Shown here: piece by piece, positions 1-8,055 of the stretch
Position numbering within the stretch: position 1 is the stretch's first letter
Layout: each line of letters starts with the position of its first letter
Origin: Nitrospira_G sp035457545
Lineage (GTDB): Bacteria > Nitrospirota > Nitrospiria > Nitrospirales > Nitrospiraceae
Length of the DNA stretch: 16,793 nucleotides
NCBI GenBank assembly: GCA_035457545.1
Contig: DATIBM010000420.1
Coordinates: 1 to 16,793 of the forward strand
Direction: 5' to 3'
Notes under the pieces: generated by a model
What the model was told of the DNA's origin: nothing
Databases searched by the model: none
Seen by the model: only the letters and a program-made list of their open reading frames with translations
Position numbers and translations under genes: made by a program

Positions 1-1518
1 CTCTTTGATGCCAGAGGCGACCGGATCCCCCCCGATCTGCAGAGCAGTCAGGGCGGCTTGTCGGATCTCAACATGTACAACCTGTTCGGCATGGTTGGGG
101 CCGACTTGGGGGCGCAGCGATTGGAATTGACGGTCAACCGCTTCGTGGCCCAACAGGACAGTGACTATGTGACGGACTTTGCCAATTCCAGTCAGGCCGG
201 CAAGGCGGTTTCGCGAAAGGGGTTGGCGCTCGACGACCAGTCAGGAACGCAGAACACGGTCGTCAACCTGGATTACATCCGCAAAGATCTCTTTGGCAGC
301 CACGTCCGGGCGCAAGCGTACTACCGGGACTACTTGACCCGCTTTTTCCCTTTTGACGGACAGAGCTTCGCGACGCTCGGCAATAACATCATCCAATCCC
401 GGGTTCTCTCGGAAAAGTTCGGCGGGCGCCTCACGGTCGAAACACCTCTTCCCATTGCACAGAAGCTCAAACCGGTATTGCTCTGGGGGGCCGATGTGTC
501 CCAGGAGCAGACCTCTCAGCGGGTGGCGATCATGGACCCCGCCACATTTGCGAACAGCGGCGGGTTGGTGTTTCAACCGATCGACGATCGCGTCTGGGTG
601 CCGCAGATGACACAGCGTTCGCTGGCGTTCTTCGGTCAACTTGAGCTCAAACTCCATGAGCGCTGGCTGGTGCGAGGGGGCGTACGGCATGAACGGATCG
701 GCCTGGAGACGGACGCCTTTACGACGTTGGCCGGGCAGCCAATCGATGCCGGGTCTCGTGACTTCGATGCAACCGTCTTCAACGCGGGCACGGTGGTGTA
801 TCTCACCGATGAGGTCAATCTGTTCGCCAACTATTCGCAAGGCTTTTCCATCCCGGACGTCGGGTTAATCATTCGGAGCGCGCCTGCGGGCTTTTCCTTC
901 AGTGACTCTCAACTCTCGCCGATTCGGGTCAATCACTACGAGGTCGGGATCCGGGGAGACTGGAGCAGCCTCCAGACGTCCATCGTCGGGTATTACACTG
1001 AATCCCTGCTCGGCGTGACCTCGGCCGGCTTCTTCGCCAACGTTGTCAGGGCGCCGGAGCGCATCTATGGCGTGGAAGGGACGTTGGATGTGCAGTTAGA
1101 CCGATGGTCCGTCGGCGGGACCGCCACCTATGTCGAAGGTGAGAATGACATCAATCGAACCGGCGACTACAAGTATCTCAATGGATTTCGAATCCCTCCA
1201 TTGAAGTTGACCGCCTATCTGGAACACCTCACGGTGCCGAAATGGAATTGGCGGAACCGGCTGCAGGTAGTGTATTCCGGCACCAGGGACCCCGGACTAG
1301 GGCCTGCTGTCTTCGGGGGGCGTCCGGTGCACAGCTTCACGGTGCTGGATTTTATCAGCACAATCAAATTAGGCCCCGGCCGGATCAAATTCGGCATCGA
1401 GAATCTGCTGAACAGCCAGTACTACCTCCCAGTCTCGCAACTCCAGCGTGTCGGGATCGCCAGCCTGACCGCCGCCCGCGGGATGGTCGTCAGCCTCGGC
1501 TACAGCGTGACCTGGTGA
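1..1518 (+). CDS. TonB-dependent outer-membrane receptor, C-terminal part (5' end outside window)
   Basis: The frame is open from base 1 and ends at TGA 1516-1518, giving 505 visible residues. Most of this is beta-barrel: alternating polar and aromatic strands, a late segment reading KFGIENLLNSQYY, which is typical of the last strands of TonB-dependent receptors, and a C-terminal aromatic residue (SLGYSVTW) as expected for the outer-membrane assembly signal. The signal peptide, TonB box and plug must lie upstream of the window. The family imports ferric siderophores, haem or vitamin B12 across the outer membrane with energy from TonB-ExbB-ExbD. The neighbouring FecI/FecR system and second receptor make a ferric-siderophore substrate likely, but nothing visible identifies the chelator. 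The TTG at 58 is internal and not a real start. No clear terminator follows, and the next promoter begins about 115 bases downstream. Confidence 0.9.
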   Translation, partial: LFDARGDRIPPDLQSSQGGLSDLNMYNLFGMVGADLGAQRLELTVNRFVAQQDSDYVTDFANSSQAGKAVSRKGLALDDQSGTQNTVVNLDYIRKDLFGSHVRAQAYYRDYLTRFFPFDGQSFATLGNNIIQSRVLSEKFGGRLTVETPLPIAQKLKPVLLWGADVSQEQTSQRVAIMDPATFANSGGLVFQPIDDRVWVPQMTQRSLAFFGQLELKLHERWLVRGGVRHERIGLETDAFTTLAGQPIDAGSRDFDATVFNAGTVVYLTDEVNLFANYSQGFSIPDVGLIIRSAPAGFSFSDSQLSPIRVNHYEVGIRGDWSSLQTSIVGYYTESLLGVTSAGFFANVVRAPERIYGVEGTLDVQLDRWSVGGTATYVEGENDINRTGDYKYLNGFRIPPLKLTAYLEHLTVPKWNWRNRLQVVYSGTRDPGLGPAVFGGRPVHSFTVLDFISTIKLGPGRIKFGIENLLNSQYYLPVSQLQRVGIASLTAARGMVVSLGYSVTW

Positions 1519-1620
1519 AGCCCCAGCGACTAGGAGCAAGGGGCAGCCAAGCCGTTCCTTCCCCAGGAGCGGGGTTGACGGACTCGTAAGCCGGCTCACG
1601 GGTCTTCTTTTCGTAGCGAA

Positions 1621-1632
1621 ACGACTGGTCGT
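1621..1632. promoter_or_regulatory. 12-bp palindrome just upstream of the sigma-factor promoter
   Basis: ACGAC-TG-GTCGT is a perfect inverted repeat ending two bases before the -35 hexamer at 1635. This is a usual place for an activator or secondary operator. Its regulator is unknown and the short length leaves chance as a real option. Confidence 0.25.
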
Positions 1633-1634
1633 AG

Positions 1635-1663
1635 TTGAGATTATTTCTCAACATCACTATAAT
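1635..1663 (+). promoter_or_regulatory. Sigma-70-type promoter with overlapping Fur-like palindrome
   Basis: A -35 hexamer TTGAGA (1635-1640) stands 17 bp from a perfect -10 TATAAT (1658-1663). The -35 is also the left arm of the perfect inverted repeat TTGAGA-N5-TCTCAA (1635-1651), which fills the -35 box and most of the spacer. Read as a 7-1-7 site it is TGAGATT-A-TTTCTCA, close to the known Fur pattern TGATAAT-N-ATTATCA. A repressor bound here would block RNA polymerase. The expected transcription start near 1670 rules out the upstream TTG 1635 and ATG 1662 as starts of the sigma-factor gene. The same palindrome recurs at 10091. Assignment to Fur is inference. Confidence 0.7.
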
Positions 1664-1724
1664 GCCCCTACGCCGCGGATTCCAGTTTACGTGCCTGCCA
1701 AGCGAACGAGACGTCCAGCACATC

Positions 1725-2234
1725 ATGGCCCGCGCCGATATCAGGCAGCTCTTTGACCAACTCGCGCCGGACCTGCAACGATTCCTCACCAGCCGTGTCA
1801 CCTGCGAGGCCACGGCCGCGGACCTCACGCAGGAGGCATTCCTGCGCCTGGCGCAGATTCCCAACCTGGAGGCGATTGAGAATCTCCGCACCTACCTGTT
1901 CAGGATCGCCAACAACCTGGTCATCGACCACCATCGCGCCCGTGCCCGGACGCGATGCTCCTCGCCGGAGGATGAGAGCGCCCTGGTCGAGTATCCAGAT
2001 GCGGCTGCCACGCCGGAGGCGGCCATCCTCGCCAAAGAGGAACTGGCCGTCGTCCTTCAAGCCCTGGAGGAACTGTCGCCTCTGTGCCGCCGGATCTTCA
2101 TCCTCAACCGCTTCGAAGGCTTGCCCCACCGCGAGATCGCGGCGCGGCTTGGGATTCACCTCAGCACTGTGGAGAAGAACATCGCCCGCGCCCTGAATCA
2201 CTGCCGCCAGCGCCTGAACGAGTCCGGCGGGTGA
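1725..2234 (+). CDS. ECF sigma factor, FecI type
   Basis: This 169-residue protein has the two-domain layout of group IV sigma factors. Region 2 covers about residues 7-72, with the DLTQEAFLRL segment and the LRTYLFRIANNLVIDHHR helix that contacts the -10 element. Region 4 covers about 105-165, with a helix-turn-helix at LPHREIAARLGIHLSTVEK that reads the -35 element. Length matches FecI-like factors. The ATG at 1725 is chosen because it gives the family N-terminus and lies about 55 bases after the predicted transcription start; earlier in-frame TTG 1635 and ATG 1662 lie inside the promoter. The Shine-Dalgarno is weak. An anti-sigma FecR gene and an STN-bearing receptor follow, so this factor probably activates the downstream receptor operon when a ferric chelate binds outside the cell, while the operator at 1635 makes it iron-repressed. 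Confidence 0.93.
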   Translation: MARADIRQLFDQLAPDLQRFLTSRVTCEATAADLTQEAFLRLAQIPNLEAIENLRTYLFRIANNLVIDHHRARARTRCSSPEDESALVEYPDAAATPEAAILAKEELAVVLQALEELSPLCRRIFILNRFEGLPHREIAARLGIHLSTVEKNIARALNHCRQRLNESGG

Positions 2235-2356
2235 AGGAATTCTCCTCCCTTCCGTCCGGCTTTGGCCGCTCCCATCGTCTTATCCATAGGCCCCCCTTGA
2301 TTCGCAACGGTTCTTTGCCCTATCTCAAGGGCCGGATTGCCTGGAGATGGCGCAGC

Positions 2357-3376
2357 ATGTCGGCATCGGAGCCTTCCGAACAGGAACGGGAACAGCTTGA
2401 AGAAGAGGCCGTGACGTGGATCGTGCGTCTCACGTCGGGCGACGCGACCGACGCCGATCGAGACGCGCTGGCGGCCTGGCGCCGCCGGAGTCCTGACCAC
2501 GATCTGGCATTCCGGAAGGTGGAGCGGCTGTGGCTAGGCCTCCAGCCGCTGCAAGGGCGCCTGTCTCCTATTATAGAAAGTGAGGCGGCATCCGGACCAA
2601 CCGGCGTCTCGTCCATTCCCAGGAGCGAGGCGGCCACAGGCCGGATCAGGCGGCCTGTATGGATTCGATGGGGCGCCGTCGCCGCGTCTCTGGCGGCCCT
2701 TGCTGTGACGTTGGCCCTGACGAGCGGAACCCTCCCGCTCTTGTGGGCGGATGTCCGTACCGGGGTCGGCGAGCAGCGAACCTTCCCGTTGGATGACGGC
2801 AGCGAGATTCTCCTCAATACGCAGGCCGCGGTCGCTGTCCACTACTCCGAGCACATCCGCCTGGTGGACCTGCTGGCCGGGGAAGCGGCATTCCGCGTCG
2901 AGCCGGATGCCGCTCGTCCGTTCCTCGTCCAGACGAACGGAGGACAGGTCCGCGCCGTCGGCACGGAGTTCATCGTCCATAAGACCGCGGATGCCGTGCT
3001 CGTGACCGTCACAGAAGGCGTGGTGGAGGTCAGCGCCTACCGCGGGCACGCGGCCGCTCCGACTCTGATTCAGACCGGCCAACGGGTGCGGTACGATCCT
3101 GCCGGCGTGGGACCGGTCGAACCGGTCGATCTCCGCGTGGCGACGGCGTGGGAACGGGGCAAGCTGATTTTCGAGGCGACGCCGCTGACTCTCGTGGTCG
3201 AAGAGATGAATCGCTATCGCCACGGCCACATCGTGATGCTCAATCCGAAACTGGCCGAGCACCTCGTCAGCGGCGTGTTCGATCTCCAACGATTGGATGC
3301 CGCCGTCACCACGATCGAGCGGACCCTGCCGATCACCGCCTTCCACTTCACCGACCGCCTGATCTTCTTCCGCTAA
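2357..3376 (+). CDS. FecR-family anti-sigma / signal-transducing membrane protein
   Basis: The 339-residue protein starts with a cytoplasmic FecR N-terminal domain (DUF4880-like, about 10-65, with the WIVRLTSGDATDADRDALAAW stretch that binds the sigma factor). One membrane span follows at about 105-130 (WGAVAASLAALAVTLAL), then the periplasmic FecR domain (about 132-245, with GEQRTFPLDDGSEILLNT and VRAVGTEF), and a C-terminal STN-like DUF4974 part (about 265-339). It carries the signal from the receptor's STN domain across the inner membrane. ATG 2357 is chosen because GGAGA sits 9 bases upstream and the family N-terminus begins there; the open frame back to 2084 overlaps the sigma gene and has no FecR content. 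It lies 122 bases after the sigma-factor stop. A weak GC hairpin (3379-3398) with a T run at 3409-3414 follows the stop. Confidence 0.93.
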   Translation: MSASEPSEQEREQLEEEAVTWIVRLTSGDATDADRDALAAWRRRSPDHDLAFRKVERLWLGLQPLQGRLSPIIESEAASGPTGVSSIPRSEAATGRIRRPVWIRWGAVAASLAALAVTLALTSGTLPLLWADVRTGVGEQRTFPLDDGSEILLNTQAAVAVHYSEHIRLVDLLAGEAAFRVEPDAARPFLVQTNGGQVRAVGTEFIVHKTADAVLVTVTEGVVEVSAYRGHAAAPTLIQTGQRVRYDPAGVGPVEPVDLRVATAWERGKLIFEATPLTLVVEEMNRYRHGHIVMLNPKLAEHLVSGVFDLQRLDAAVTTIERTLPITAFHFTDRLIFFR

Positions 3377-3572
3377 ACGTCGCAGCCTTCGCCGCGACTC
3401 CCCACGCATTTTTTCTCAGCCCATCCGTCCGGGTTTCTTTCCAGTGAGCGTCTATTCTCTGTTGTCGGCATTGAGCCGATGGGAACGGCAGGAACAACGT
3501 CGAGGCTGGGCGACTCGGCGGTTCGCCCATTTCCGGGAGTTGGTGTGCGCGCAGCGCTGGTCTGGAGGACGA

Positions 3573-6125
3573 ATGGATTGCCAACCGGGGAGGGAGAGAC
3601 AACGGGTCAGGAAGGTGGCGGGAGCGCTGCTATGGACATTCGCGTTGGCGTGGTTGCTTGCGCCGGCCCATGCGGAAACAGTCGATCATCAAGACGACGC
3701 CGTGCGCCTGGCGGAGGCGGAACGGATCAATTTCGACATCCCGCCGCAACCCTTGCGAAGCGCGCTCACGACGTTCGCGGAGCAAAGCGGCTGGCAACTC
3801 TTCTATAGCGCGGAGGTGACGGAAGGCATTCAGAGCCCCGGCCTGTCCGGCATCTACGCGCCGGACCGCGCGCTGAAGGAACTGCTGATCGGGACCGGAC
3901 TCGGGTTCCGCATGACCGACTCGCGGACGGTCACGATCGAACCGGCCTCATCGACGGCAGTCCCGCCTCCGGTGCCCCCGATGTCGGGCGAAACGGCGCC
4001 GTTGGACTCGGCGAATGGCCAGAACGGAGCCCCCAAAAAGAAGCCAGTCAAGCTGCCCGAGGTCCTGGTCAAAGACGTGCGCCAGCGCGGCGACGACACG
4101 AAATCCTACATCGCCGAGGAAGCGAACACGGCGACGAGAACCGACACCCCGATCCGCGACGTGCCGCAGTCGATTCAGGTGGTGACCCGCAAGTTGATTG
4201 AAGAGCAACGGACGTTCCGGTTGCAAAACACGCTGGAAAATATCTCGGGGATCAATGCGACGGACTCCGCCGTGTCGCTCTACGACAACCTGATCATTCG
4301 AGGGTTCGTGGCGACCGACCGAAGCTATTTCCGCAATGGACTCCTCGACCCTTTCGCTCAATTTACGGCGTCCGATACCTACAATATCCGGCGGCTCGAG
4401 GTGTTAAAAGGCCCGGCGGCCGTGCTGTATGGGCAGGGAGATCCCGGCGGCATCATCAATATCGTGACGAACAAGCCTCTGTCGCAGGCGGCCTATGGGG
4501 CCAATGTCACCATCGGCAATTTCAGTTTCTACCGCTCTGAACTCGACGCCACGGGCCCCCTCAATGCGAGCAAGACGGTGTTCTATCGGCTGAATGTGGC
4601 CGGACAAAAGGCGAATAGTTTCATCGACTTTGCCAATCGCGATCTGGCGGCGGTCGCTCCGAGCGTGACATGGCTCATGGGCGCGCGCACGACGTTGACC
4701 GTCGAGGCCGATTACTTGCGGCGATGGAGCAACGATCCCTACGGACTTCCGGCCGAAGGCACCTTTCTTCCGAACATCAACGGGCCGCTCCCCCGCAACC
4801 GATCCGTGACCCTGGGCGATTTCAGCACGTTCAACCGCACGTCATACCGCGTCGGCTATGACCTCACGCATCAATTCAACAACAACTGGTCCATTCGTAA
4901 TGCCTATCGGCATACGATCGTGGAAGATGACAGGAACAATTTGTTCGCGTTCCCCATCTTCTTGGAGCCCGACCAGCGAACGCTCCAACGGCTCCAATTT
5001 CTGCAACCGGCGGTAGCCCGGCGGCATGCCCATTCGATGGTCACGAATCTGGTGGGGGCTCTGCGCTTCCTGGGCATGGACCATACCCTGTTGACCGGCG
5101 TTGAGCTGCGACAAGAGAAAACCGATCAGTTTATTTTTACCTCCGCTGATGCGCCGCCGTTGGATCTCTTTGCCCCGAATTATTCGATCCCCCCTTCGCC
5201 CTTTACCGGGACCCCGGTCAGCTTCCAGGCCGATAATAAGACCGCCGCATTCTATATGCAGGATCAAGTGACGATTTTGCAGAACCTGAAAGCAGTGGCC
5301 GGCTTCCGGTTCGACTATGTTCACCAGTTCACCCAATCGGCCACATCGAATGAATCCTCGGACACCAACGCCGTCAGCCCACGGCTGGGCCTCGTCTATC
5401 AACCGGTGGAACCCGTCTCGCTCTACACGTCTTGGACCAAGGGATTTCAACCGAGCTCGCCCGGGTCGTTCAATGCCAGCGGGCAATTGTTCGATCCGGA
5501 GCGGTCCACCCAATATGAAGTGGGAACGAAGATCTTCATGCTCGATAATCGCGTGTCGGTGAATCTTGCCTGGTTTCACCTGACGCGGGAAAATGTCCTC
5601 ACGCGGGACCCGACGAACCTGCTCTTCCAGGTTGCCACCGGCGAGCAGCGCAGCCAGGGAGTGGAGTTGGATGTGACGGCGCAACTCACCGCCGGGTGGA
5701 ACGTGATCGCCGGCTATGCCTACACCGATGCTGAAGTGACCAGAGACAATGATCCACAGTTGCTCAACAAGCGTCTGGCCAACGTGCCCTACAACAAGGT
5801 CACCCTCTGGTCGACCTATCATTTTCAGGAGGGTCCGCTCAAAGGATTCGGACTGGGCGGCGGCATCTTCGCGTATAGCGATCGCAACGGCTCGCTACTC
5901 GTGGACCAACCTGCGATGCCCGGCTATGTCAGGGCCGACGCCGCCCTGTACTACAACCGCACCTTGGAGCCGGGAAACTGGCTGGGGGCCAAGGCCTTGA
6001 ACGTGGCCCTCAACATACGGAATCTTCTCGACCAGCGGTATGTGGCCACGTCACAGACGGGCTCGCCAATCTTCTTCTTCGGCGAGCCCTTCACCGTGCT
6101 GGGCACGGTGGGAGTGAGATTCTGA
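3573..6125 (+). CDS. TonB-dependent siderophore receptor with N-terminal STN signalling domain (FecA/FpvA type)
   Basis: The product has 850 residues. Residues 1-34 form a signal peptide: basic n-region with RVRK, hydrophobic core, cleavage after AHA. Residues about 52-123 are a secretin/TonB N-terminal (STN) domain (INFDIPPQPLRSALTTFAEQ), which signals to FecR. A Pro/Lys-rich linker and a probable TonB box (LPEVLVKDV, 161-169) lead to the plug (about 185-310, with RDVPQSIQVVTRKLI and RRLEVLKGPAAVLYGQGDPGGIINIVT, typical of siderophore receptors). The rest is a 22-strand barrel ending in VGVRF. ATG 3573 is preferred over the upstream GTG 3444 because GGAGG lies 4 bases before it and the signal peptide starts there. 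It should bind a ferric siderophore and also trigger the FecR/FecI cascade. The chelator is not identifiable from sequence alone. Confidence 0.93.
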   Translation: MDCQPGRERQRVRKVAGALLWTFALAWLLAPAHAETVDHQDDAVRLAEAERINFDIPPQPLRSALTTFAEQSGWQLFYSAEVTEGIQSPGLSGIYAPDRALKELLIGTGLGFRMTDSRTVTIEPASSTAVPPPVPPMSGETAPLDSANGQNGAPKKKPVKLPEVLVKDVRQRGDDTKSYIAEEANTATRTDTPIRDVPQSIQVVTRKLIEEQRTFRLQNTLENISGINATDSAVSLYDNLIIRGFVATDRSYFRNGLLDPFAQFTASDTYNIRRLEVLKGPAAVLYGQGDPGGIINIVTNKPLSQAAYGANVTIGNFSFYRSELDATGPLNASKTVFYRLNVAGQKANSFIDFANRDLAAVAPSVTWLMGARTTLTVEADYLRRWSNDPYGLPAEGTFLPNINGPLPRNRSVTLGDFSTFNRTSYRVGYDLTHQFNNNWSIRNAYRHTIVEDDRNNLFAFPIFLEPDQRTLQRLQFLQPAVARRHAHSMVTNLVGALRFLGMDHTLLTGVELRQEKTDQFIFTSADAPPLDLFAPNYSIPPSPFTGTPVSFQADNKTAAFYMQDQVTILQNLKAVAGFRFDYVHQFTQSATSNESSDTNAVSPRLGLVYQPVEPVSLYTSWTKGFQPSSPGSFNASGQLFDPERSTQYEVGTKIFMLDNRVSVNLAWFHLTRENVLTRDPTNLLFQVATGEQRSQGVELDVTAQLTAGWNVIAGYAYTDAEVTRDNDPQLLNKRLANVPYNKVTLWSTYHFQEGPLKGFGLGGGIFAYSDRNGSLLVDQPAMPGYVRADAALYYNRTLEPGNWLGAKALNVALNIRNLLDQRYVATSQTGSPIFFFGEPFTVLGTVGVRF
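6059..6089 (+). repeat. Strong hairpin inside the 3' end of the receptor gene
   Basis: GGGCTCGCC (6059-6067) and GGCGAGCCC (6081-6089) form a perfect 9-bp stem with a 13-base T-rich loop, about 35 bases before the receptor stop codon. It could stabilise the receptor message or mark a processing point before the downstream genes, or it may be chance in GC-rich coding sequence. Confidence 0.35.
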
Positions 6126-6126
6126 A

Positions 6127-6420
6127 TTGAGGCGGCTTGTGACGAACATGGGAGGACGTGCCGCCGCCGGCCTGGTTTGGTTGGTGACGCTGGTCGGGTG
6201 CAGCGAAGGCCGCTGGGCGCATCCGACGAACAGCGAGGAGCAGGCGGCGCAGGATTGGGAGATCTGCAAGGCGGAGGTCCTCTCGGGCGTCGAACACCAA
6301 AAGGAAACGCTCGCCGGCGGGGTGAACCTTAGCGGGTGTATGAAGTCCAAAGGGTATAGCTACGTCGAAGACCAAGCGCCACGCGATCCCGGCGGCGCCA
6401 ATGTCACGGTGCCCCGCTGA
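6127..6420 (+). CDS. Small predicted lipoprotein
   Basis: This 97-residue protein has an n-region with MRR, a hydrophobic stretch (AAAGLVWLVTLVG) and a lipobox LVGC, so it should be lipid-anchored. The mature part is short and hydrophilic, with a Cys pair (ICKAEV and LSGCMKSKGY) that may form a disulfide, and resembles small GC-rich lipoproteins of unknown role that end in a KGY motif. It begins one base after the receptor stop, so it is probably in the same transcript. TTG 6127 has a GGAGTGAG sequence upstream inside the receptor gene; GTG 6139 or ATG 6148 are alternatives, but ATG 6148 would remove the basic n-region. Function unknown. Position between the receptor and the reductase-like genes suggests a link to metal uptake, by context only. 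Confidence 0.7.
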   Translation: MRRLVTNMGGRAAAGLVWLVTLVGCSEGRWAHPTNSEEQAAQDWEICKAEVLSGVEHQKETLAGGVNLSGCMKSKGYSYVEDQAPRDPGGANVTVPR

Positions 6421-6446
6421 TCGTCCCTCCGCTTGCTCACGTTGGT

Positions 6447-7634
6447 ATGTCTATCTCACCGATCATGTCGGCCGTCATGACTCTCAAACGTTGGTATCTC
6501 ATCCACAAATGGACCAGCCTGATCTGCACGACGTTTCTGCTCCTGCTCTGCCTCACCGGCCTTCCGCTGATCTTTCGAGAAGAGATCGCGCTTTGGTTGG
6601 GCCACAACGTCGAGCCTCCGCTGATGGCGGCGGAAACCCGACCGGCGAACCTCGATGACATCGTCGCCGATGCGGCCGCTCGGCGACCCGGCGAGTCGAT
6701 CCAGTTTGTCTCGCAGGACCATGAGGCGCCGGCCTGGTTCGTGTCATTAGGCGCGACTCCGGACGCCACGGACAGCTCGGCCCTCTTCCTGTACGATGCC
6801 CGAACCGGAGCCTTTCTTCATGAGATCCCGCTTCGGCAAGGATTCATGTATGTGATGGTGAAGCTGCATGTCGATCTCTTCGCCGATCTGCCGGGCACGT
6901 TGTTCCTCGGGGCAATGGGTCTGCTCTTTCTCGCCTCCGTGGCATCGGGCGTCATGGTCTATGGGCCGTTTATGCGGAAGCTGCCGTTCGGGACCGTTCG
7001 AATGGACGGCAGCGGGCGGCTCACCTGGCTGGATCTCCACAATCTTCTGGGGATCGTCACGGTCCTGTGGGTGCTGGTCGTCGGAGGAACCGGTGTCATC
7101 AATACGCTTGCCCGTCCGATCTTCGCCTACTGGCAGCAGGCGGAATTGGCCGACATGACGGCGCCCTGGCGCGGGCAACCCGTCCGATCTCCGTTCACCT
7201 CGTTGCAGCAGGCGGTAGCCACGGCCAAGGCGGCCGAACCACAGAAAGAGGTGGACTTCGTGGCCTTTCCCGGCACCGCTTTTGCCGGTCCCCATCACTA
7301 TGCGGTCTTTCTCCGAGGCCGAACCCCGCTCACCGCGCGGCTTGTTGAACCGGTTCTCATCGATGCGGCAACAGGGCGGATCGCCGCCTCCCGCACAATG
7401 CCCTGGTACGTGACGGCGTTGCTGGTCTCGGAGCCGCTCCATTTCGGCGACTACGGCGGCCTCCCGCTCAAGATCGTCTGGGCGTTGTTGGACTGGATCA
7501 CCATCGTGGTGTTGATCAGCGGACTCTATCTGTGGTGGCGGAAGCGTCACGTCCCGGTCGAGCAACTGCTGGTCGAGGCCGACCTCAGTGGCGGAATGGC
7601 CGTGGGAATGCCGCCAGGCCAGGCGTCTCGGTGA
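6447..7634 (+). CDS. PepSY_TM family inner-membrane protein (putative siderophore/ferric reductase)
   Basis: The 395-residue protein shows the PepSY_TM layout: a span at about 24-44, a periplasmic PepSY-type region with DARTGAFLHEIP, spans at about 152-172 and 198-220, a second periplasmic region with IDAATGRI, and a last span at about 342-364 ending in LYLWWRKR. Histidines lie at the spans: H20 (LIHKW), H141 (VKLHVDL), H198 (LDLHNL) and H332 (EPLHFGDYGG). Known relatives such as FpvG and FoxB of Pseudomonas reduce ferric siderophores in the periplasm, and FoxB-type proteins bind haem through such histidines. It is 26 bases after the lipoprotein gene and its stop overlaps the next start. ATG 6447 is the longest start; ATG 6465 or 6477 are equally possible, as none has a good ribosome site. 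Reductase activity is inferred. Confidence 0.85.
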   Translation: MSISPIMSAVMTLKRWYLIHKWTSLICTTFLLLLCLTGLPLIFREEIALWLGHNVEPPLMAAETRPANLDDIVADAAARRPGESIQFVSQDHEAPAWFVSLGATPDATDSSALFLYDARTGAFLHEIPLRQGFMYVMVKLHVDLFADLPGTLFLGAMGLLFLASVASGVMVYGPFMRKLPFGTVRMDGSGRLTWLDLHNLLGIVTVLWVLVVGGTGVINTLARPIFAYWQQAELADMTAPWRGQPVRSPFTSLQQAVATAKAAEPQKEVDFVAFPGTAFAGPHHYAVFLRGRTPLTARLVEPVLIDAATGRIAASRTMPWYVTALLVSEPLHFGDYGGLPLKIVWALLDWITIVVLISGLYLWWRKRHVPVEQLLVEADLSGGMAVGMPPGQASR

Positions 7635-7864
7635 ATCGTCCCCTTTCAGTCCGCCAGGTCTGGGCCATGCCGGTGGCCCTGGCCGCGGTGAGCGCCGTCG
7701 GCCTCCTATCGGCTCTCTTCGGCGACGGTATCTGGGATTGGGTGTCGTGGCTGGCCCTCAGTACACCGATCGTGGTGAGTCTCTGGCATGGTCTACAAGG
7801 GTGTCGTCGCAAAGATCTGACGTTCTCTCTGAAACCCAATCGGCGCTTCCAAACGCCTGGCTAA
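7631..7864 (+). CDS. Small two-span membrane protein of the iron-uptake operon
   Basis: The start is GTG 7631, which overlaps the preceding stop as GTGA, so translation is probably coupled. The 77-residue product (MNRPLSVRQVWAMPV...) has two hydrophobic spans, about 10-29 (AMPVALAAVSAVGLLSALFG) and 33-51 (WVSWLALSTPIVVSLWHG), and a basic tail with CRRKD. Many operons with a TonB receptor and a PepSY_TM protein carry a comparable small membrane protein of unknown function, so this one may be an accessory subunit of the reductase. I do not recognise a specific family. Longer in-frame starts back to 7532 overlap the PepSY gene and encode no membrane-protein-like sequence. Confidence 0.65.
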   Translation: MNRPLSVRQVWAMPVALAAVSAVGLLSALFGDGIWDWVSWLALSTPIVVSLWHGLQGCRRKDLTFSLKPNRRFQTPG

Positions 7865-7895
7865 CATTATCTGCTGGAACCAGGTCTCTTTTTCT
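7856..7895 (+). terminator. Possible weak terminator after the small membrane protein
   Basis: CCTGG (7856-7860) can pair with CCAGG (7880-7884), followed by a T-rich stretch (TCTCTTTTTCTCC). The stem is only 5 bp and the loop is 19 bases, so it is weak and may only reduce read-through. Confidence 0.2.
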
Positions 7896-7956
7896 CCTTC
7901 CCGGGTGTGGTTTTATCCGTCTCATCCGTCTCTACCTTATGGAGGGGTGTTTGCAA

Positions 7957-8055
7957 ATGCCGGGGCATAGGGCTCCATGCTCCGATCTGCACAAAATCAT
8001 GGACTATGCCCATCGATACGAGCGACGCAGCGATCGCACAGCCGGCTGCGACTGA
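7957..8055 (+). CDS. Possible 32-residue leader ORF ahead of the second PepSY gene
   Basis: ATG 7957 has one of the best ribosome sites in the window (GGAGGGG at 7941-7947, 9 bases upstream). It opens a 32-codon frame rich in His, Cys and Arg, starting MPGHRAPCSDLHK and ending at TGA 8053-8055. The in-frame ATG 8060 of the PepSY gene follows 4 bases later, a layout suited to termination-reinitiation. The other candidate PepSY start, ATG 8006, lies inside this ORF in another frame and lacks a ribosome site. The peptide has no recognised family. A chance ORF or a start-site artefact remains possible. Confidence 0.35.
   Translation: MPGHRAPCSDLHKIMDYAHRYERRSDRTAGCD

Noticed and set aside
1519..1600. 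Terminator after the first receptor gene
   Set aside because: CCCC/GGGG-type short stems exist (for example near 1563-1579) but no T run follows.
2534..3409. Minus-strand ORF (291 codons) over FecR
   Set aside because: Shadow of the FecR gene, no start signal or domain features.
3444..3572. GTG 3444 as start of the STN receptor
   Set aside because: It would add 43 residues ahead of a good signal peptide; ATG 3573 has GGAGG and a normal n-region.
4842..5822. Minus-strand ORF (326 codons) inside the receptor gene
   Set aside because: The plus-strand receptor frame is intact and family-like; the minus frame shows no recognisable domain.
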